A DNA stretch of 64,000 nucleotides from Misgurnus anguillicaudatus (lineage: Eukaryota > Chordata > Actinopteri > Cypriniformes > Cobitidae). Positions within the stretch are counted from its first letter, which is position 1. The number at the start of each line of letters is the position of its first letter. The position numbers were made by a program, and so were the translations under genes. Positions 58,422-64,000 of the stretch are shown here, piece by piece. The notes beneath the pieces are model-generated. The model was not told the DNA's origin. It saw only the letters and a program-made list of their open reading frames with translations, and made no database searches. The stretch lies in contig NC_073341.2 in NCBI RefSeq assembly GCF_027580225.2, positions 17,482,501 to 17,546,500 on the forward strand, written 5' to 3'.

Positions 58422-60432
58422 GTACATGAATTTACATTTAAAAAAATTATATTCATTTTGAAATGTTTATAATTTTTTTGTTAATTGTTACATTTAAAAT
58501 AATCAGTATCACATTTTCATGTTATCAACAAACCCTATGTACCATTTCAGTAAGTGGTACTATTTCAGTAAATGAATGCAAACAAAAATGAAACAAATAA
58601 AAACTTATTCCAGTTGAGCTTGAAATAATGATATTGGCTCAACAAATGCTTGATAAACGTGATTGAAAACTAACATTAATTTTTGTTTAATTGTATTCTT
58701 ATTATAATGCTAAGCAGCGCTGTAATTCAATGCCTTTCTAGATGCACAAGATGCACAGAAACAACCTCCCTCCATATAAAGTTAATGTTGCTTGTGCAAT
58801 CAAAGCAATCTATAAGACTCAGCAATTTAGGCCTGATAAATCTAGCAAACTCAGTGACGGATGTCTTCAGACACATAACAACAGCATGATATCCCCTGCT
58901 GACTCCCATCGGGCCAGACAGAGGGACGGTCGCCTGGCAGATAACACTGACATCTGTGAAAGCCAACAGAAGGCCGGTGAGGGTTGACTGAGGACGCTAA
59001 CCATCCTAAGATTTTTCGTTATATTTGTCAGTTTTCTATCAAGGGTAAAGTGCCTCTGTAGCTTTAACATTTTGCTGAGGGTGGATGCTTTTGTGCATTT
59101 GCATGTTCATTCGGGAATATAACTCCTTAGATTTGTCTGTGTATTACTGAGGCGTTGTATGTGTATGTGTGTTCCTTCTGTTTTTTTGAGTTCCCAGGGC
59201 GTGACACCACAATCTGCTTTGCAAATCGACATCTTGTTAAGTCAATCTGTTTTACTGTATATATATCTCTCTCTCACAGAGGCAGCCTGTAAACATACAG
59301 ATTTTTCATTTACATCACTTCATTTCAATCCATTAAATGCACTTCATTTATCATTTCCCAATAACAAATTTACTCCACATAGTTGAATTTTATTTCTTTT
59401 GTGTTATTTGTGCTCATGTGAGTTTTAAAAACGCATCATAACGTTTTATACAGTTTTACAGATTTTTCTGTAAAACTGGGTGTTGATGACACCATCTTCA
59501 ATAATATAAACAGATGAATGTTTATTTATTGTATAAACAAGGTCAAAAATAGCCCCAAGTTGTCATTGAGGTAGTTTGTAGGTGCAGAGAGATGTATTGT
59601 TGAATGGTACAGCCCCAGTAACATCTAGGGACCATTTTAATCTTTTATTAGTTTTATTAGTGCATATACATCCATCGGATGTATTGTAGCATGGCTTTCC
59701 TCATCAACAAGTATTATTACACCTAAATATGGTATTATACATTATTCATATAAGGAACACACTTACTAAAAATGTATAGCCTGAATGCATTGTAGGTTTT
59801 GGATAAAAGCGTCTGCCAAATGCATAAATGTAAATGTATTTACACACACCATCATTTTATTACTCTGCAATTAACCAGTCCTCTAAATAATGAATAATTC
59901 AGTCCCCCTCCATTTCACAAATGATTAACAAACAGGATCCTCCGTTCCCTTGCAGTGTCACGCTTGGTAAATATTTCACTTTCGTCAACTGTATTTGGAC
60001 TATATATTTTTTGTGTGTCTACAATTGACACACATTATAGACTGTTACAGTGGGTGTACCAGAAAGTTCAACTTTATTTCCTTTTCTCCTGATAGTAGGA
60101 AACTATAGATGCTTCTGTAGGTTGGGTGATGTACTGTAGTGGTTAAGATTGAGAGCTTGTAAATATTTGGGGATTTGCAGTACAGTAAATATTTAGGGTT
60201 ATAGGGTTAAGACTCTTAAGACCCAAATGTTGTTCAAAGACCAACAAAGGATAGTGATCATCAAAATGACGGTGGTCCCTGCAAGAAGTGAGTCATGAGT
60301 CATTACCCTTCAGCCTCTGAGCAACCCCAAGTGACTGCACAAGTGCATTTCTGAGGTTACATTGTGGTGAGGTAACAGAAACAAATTTCCCCGTATCATG
60401 TCCCGGCAGTAAATGAACCCATTAAATAAATA
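58422..60432. other. intron; small hairpin and one repeat tail
   Basis: Includes a perfect 11-bp-stem hairpin CAGTTTTACAG/CTGTAAAACTG at 59451-59478. No gene. Confidence 0.45.
59770..59840 (-). repeat. fish SINE/LINE-tail-like repeat (copy 2, inverted)
   Basis: TGAATGCATTGTAGG... GCGTCTGCCAAATGCATAAATGTAAATGT is the reverse complement of the start of 49868-50030 in better-preserved form. Confidence 0.65.
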
Positions 60433-61399
60433 CAGTAGTGTGAAAAGTGTTGACCCCCTTCCTGACCCCCTGTTAAAACATAACTGTGGTTTATCACACT
60501 TAAGTTCAATTTCTCTAACCACACCCAGGCCTGATTACTGCCACACCAGTTCGCAATCAAGAAATCAATTAAATAGGACCTGCCTGACAAAGTGAAGTAG
60601 ACCCAGTAGATCCTCAAAAGCTACACATCATGCTGAGATCCAAAGATAGTCAGGAACAAATGAGAAAGTAAGTAATTGAGATCTATTAGTCTGGAAAAGG
60701 TTATAAAGCCATTTCTAAAGCTTTGGGAATCCAGCGAACCACAGTGAGAGCCATTATCTACAAATGACGAAAACATAAAACAGTGGTGAACCTTCCCAGG
60801 AGTTCCAAGAGTCACAAAAGACCCCACAACATCATCCAAAGAACTCACTTGCCTCAGATAAGGTCAGTATTCATGACTCCACCATAAGAACGAGATGGCA
60901 AAAACTACCTGCATGGCAAGACGAAAACTGCTGCTGAGCAAAAAGAACATAGACTCGTCTCTGTTTTGCTATAAAACATCTTGATGATCCCCAAGACTTT
61001 TGGGAAAATACTCTGTGAACTGACGAGACAAAGATTGAACTTTTTGGAAGGTGTGTGCCCTATTACGTCTGGTGTAAAAGGAACACGCATTTCAAAAAAA
61101 GAACATCATACCAATAGTAAAATATGATGTTGGTAGTGTATTAGTCTGGGGCTGTTTTGCTGCTTCAGGACCTGGATGACTTGCTGTGATAAATGAAACC
61201 ATGAATTCTGCTGTCTACCAAAAAATCCTGAAGACGAATGGCCCGCCATCTTTTCTTGACCTCAAGCTGAGGCAAACCTAAGTTCTGCAGCATGACAGTG
61301 ATCCAAAACACACCAGAAGGTCCACATCTGAATGGCTGAAGAAAAACAAAATAAAGACTTTGGAGTGGTCTAGTCAAAATCCTGACCTGAATCCTACCT
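60433..61399 (+). pseudogene. Tc1-like transposon remnant, plus strand, 3' truncated
   Basis: A Tc1-type transposase relic with many stops. Readable pieces include GYKAISKALGIQRTTV (helix-turn-helix region, about 60700-60747), VLVWGCFAASG (about 61137-61169), [10 protein letters not shown] (second catalytic Asp, about 61286-61315) and SQNPDLNP (about 61372-61395). Sequence is lost just before the expected third acidic residue, where an AATAAT run begins. The left end (CAGTAGTGTGAAAAGTG) is typical of the family's terminal repeat. It belongs to a different Tc1 lineage from 24088-25240. Confidence 0.88.
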
Positions 61400-63056
61400 T
61401 AATAATAATAATAACAGCGAGAGATCATGAGAGAGAGTACCAGTTCCTGCTGAACATTGACATAATATTATTAAAATTAACGTAAAATAAGCAAAATGAT
61501 TGTTCAATCTTACTTGTGAAATGTAATCCCATGTGATCTGGAATCAATACCATAAGCTGCACAAAATACGGCCATAGTATGGCTTTCTTTCCGTTAACTC
61601 CCATTGACTCTGGTGCTAGCGTATAGTGAGGAGACCCATCCAATATGGCGCCGACGCTTGATGCGTTCCAGCACGTCATGAGGTGTCTACGTATATAATG
61701 TCTATGGTTTTGACCCACAATTCTATGCGAGTCTGTGTACGGGGAATGTGATTGGTCGGGCCTATATGAAATAAAATGGCGGCCAAGAAGCGGCTGGATC
61801 ACAAATTTAGTGTAAATAAAATGTCATTTTTCCTTATTAAACCTTTTGATTGCATTTCTAGCAAAAAAAATAGTATTGTCGTTTTAAAGGCACTGTATAT
61901 TTTAAACAGAATTCCATTACGCTGCCTATAAAGGCGGTCCAAATGTGTTTCCCAGAGCTGCCTTCATGCCTCTGAAGTCATTGCCTCATGATGCAGCGAA
62001 GCAACAAGTCAGCTGTCTTTGGTTTCTGATGTAGAGAAACAAGCAGGCAGACAGACTGGGGCTGTGACATCTATTGGTAGCATTCATTCGGATGTTTTAT
62101 TCACATAATGTAATACAGTGCAGAAAGATAATTTTATTATTTTATATTATGTGAGAAATCATTAAAAGTTAAATTATCTGCATTACTTGTGAGGTTTCTT
62201 CAGATGAATCATCTAGTGTAAATGCTTCATTTATAGCATCAGCACTAAACTTTTTTCAATGGTAATTAAAAAGCACAGATGCATAATTAGAGAAAGAAAT
62301 TTACTCCCCCGACACTACAGTTTATCCAGAAATGCCTAAAACTCAAGCATTTTTACTCATAATAAATAATAACTGTGTGGATGTGTAGAACTGTATGCCA
62401 ATCTATTGTTTCTTTCTATAAACAGTAAAGGATTGCCTTCACAGTCTAGAGAAGAGTTCATGCATTTCTGCTGGAAATAGAAACAGGTATTTGACAGACA
62501 GGCAGTAAAAGAGAGAATACGAAGAGAAGAACAGTAGAGTTTCTATAAAGTATAATAATAGTGCAGGGCCAAAACATTCCCAGTTTATGTTCTATGTACA
62601 GTACACAAGGTATACTTTAAAAAAATGTACACCTGAATTCACTGTGTGAAGTCGCTCTGAATAAAAGTGTCTACCAAATGAATAAAAAAGAATGTAAATG
62701 TCTGAGGACATATTTATATTGCCAAATTTCTTGAATTTCCGAAGAAATATTACGATAAAGGTGCAAATATCCCTTCTGACATTCCAACTAATATCACCAA
62801 CGCTGGACATCCATTTATGTCAGTTTAATAGCTCTGACAAAATCAATATATCCAGGACAGGTTAGGATAAACAAGTGTGTGTGCTCATATGTGTTTAAAT
62901 AGGCCTTATCATCTTTACCACAACATTCCTGTAAACACACACTAGTGTGTCCCCATTAACCTGTGATGGCATCTGACATGCAGAAATGCCTCTCCATATT
63001 TCTCGCTCTCTTTCTCCCACACTGGGTTTCAATACATCAGTATTTCTGTCAACTAC
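61400..63056. other. intron with unresolved repeats
   Basis: Bases 61500-61800 (CCATTGACTCTGG, CCAATATGGCGCCGACG, AAAATGGCGGCC) and 61890-62050 (GCTGCCTATAAAGGCGG, GCAGCGAAGCAAC) look like fragments of recurrent fish repeats, but I could not define ends. No exon. Confidence 0.4.
62620..62702 (-). repeat. fish SINE/LINE-tail-like repeat (copy 3, inverted)
   Basis: GAATTCACTGTGTGAAGTCGC... AAAAGTGTCTACCAAATGAATAAA is a diverged reverse-complement copy of the start of 49868-50030. Confidence 0.55.
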
Positions 63057-63353
63057 TTAAAGGGGACATATCATGAAAATCTGACTTGTTCCATGTTTAA
63101 GTGCTATTTATGGTGTCCCCAGTGCTTCAATCAACCTACAAAATGTGACAAAAAAACAACCCAGTAACTACATTTTGTTAAACCATTTTCTGCAAGCATG
63201 TAAAAAAATAAGTAATTGAAATTTGGCTCCCAATGAAAGGGGTAAATCCGCCTCTTAATCTGCACTATCCAACCATGGCACTGCCATATAGTGTAGAGAT
63301 CAGCTCATTTGCATTTTAAAGGACACCCAAAAAACGTCACAGTTCCCCTTTAA
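63057..63353. mobile_element. TTAA-flanked miniature element (short relative of 11402-11936)
   Basis: TTAAAGGGGACATATCATGA to CCCCTTTAA, with TTAA at both ends. It shares long blocks with 11402-11936 in the same orientation but lacks about 240 bp of the interior and right part. Confidence 0.8.
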
Positions 63354-63442
63354 ATCTTAACATTTACATTATGAGTACAGTATGAATGTTTAGTAATCCT
63401 TATGTCTAGTAATTTTGTATTTTGCATGTTTTAAATCATGTA

Positions 63443-63651
63443 CACTGTCAGAAAAATGGTCAAAGTATATACCCCAGCTGTCACTGACGCAGTTCCTTTT
63501 AATACAATTGGTACCAGTATGTATTTTTGAGATAATAGACTCTCTTTGGTATCAATATGTAATGCTATTTAAGTGCAAAGCTCTGCTTTTTGAAAGGTTA
63601 CCGCACTAGTGACAGCTGGGGTACATATTTTGACCATTTTATCTGACACTG
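63443..63651. mobile_element. TA-flanked GTACC-rich miniature element, best-preserved copy
   Basis: CACTGTCAGAAAAATGGTCA at the left is mirrored by TGACCATTTTATCTGACACTG-type sequence at the right, with TA on each side. Inner CAGCTGTCACTG and AGTGACAGCTG are also inverted. TA targets and palindromic structure suggest a Tc1/mariner-mobilised family. Confidence 0.8.
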
Positions 63652-63852
63652 TATATTCTCTCAAGCTGGTACAGTACTGTTTCTGACACTCCATATCAAG
63701 TTATAGGGAAGTAGCCTTTTTACATTTATAACAAAATCACAAAAACTCCAAATGCCAAGTCCTACATTTATAAAAAAAATGGGTTCAAGGAAATAGTTCA
63801 CCAAAAATAGAATATATTTTCTTTGCGTTCTTTGCTGAACACAAACAAATTA

Positions 63853-64000
63853 AGAGTTTGGTTCCAAAACGCAATAAACGCCATTTTTGAAAAAAATTAG
63901 TTACTGCCAGAATTAGTATTATATCAGGTCAGTATTAAAAAGTAAATTCTTCATTTTACGCAAAATACAATATACGCCGTGTTATTCTGACATCTTTTCT
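63853..64000. mobile_element. AGAGTTTGGTTCC element, copy 3 (cut by window end)
   Basis: Starts AGAGTTTGGTTCCAAAACGC and follows 4651-5662 in the same orientation (GTTACTGCCAGAAT, ATATCAGGTCAGTA) up to the last base of the window. Confidence 0.9.

Overview
The window looks like nuclear DNA from a ray-finned fish, most likely a cyprinid (carp/minnow relative). The grounds are an AT-rich background, many repeat types familiar from cyprinid genomes (tRNA-derived SINE, Tc1-like elements, TTAA-flanked miniature elements, foldback elements, a DIRS/LTR-like remnant), and two vertebrate coding exons with canonical splice sites. The species cannot be named from sequence alone.

One protein-coding gene is supported, and it is transcribed from the minus strand. 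Two coding exons (48812-48955, upstream; 2949-3135, downstream) encode consecutive parts of the ectodomain of a TMEM132-family protein, a single-pass neural membrane protein. Their codon phases fit each other directly: AG at the end of the first joins T at the start of the second to make Ser. The simplest reading is that they are adjacent exons separated by one 45,676-bp intron. The rest of the window (1-2948 and 48956-64000) would be further intron of the same gene. No first exon, promoter, 3' UTR or second gene is visible. I could not settle which paralog (A-E) this is.

The intron is a dense archive of transposable elements, mostly non-autonomous DNA elements. At least eleven carry TTAA at both termini (Kolobok/piggyBac-type target). 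Others are hAT-like with 8-bp target duplications, Harbinger-like with TAA/TTA duplications, TA-flanked mariner-type miniatures, and two decayed Tc1 transposases. Several are nested two to four deep, with recognisable target-site duplications (486-2200, 15049-16335, 26683-28102, 47978-48690, 50829-52480), which gives a relative order of insertion.

The most unusual structures are foldback elements. Three (27158-28039, 37531-37996, 41843-42365) share termini and a core but carry different arms, each built from short hairpins. A fourth (58071-58421) is a mirror array of a 20-bp unit. A further TIR-bounded element (29784-31227) is studded with the 12-mer CATTGGTGTTAC. A few single-copy stretches, notably 31985-32260, carry octamer and homeodomain-type motifs and could be intronic enhancers. 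That is inference only.
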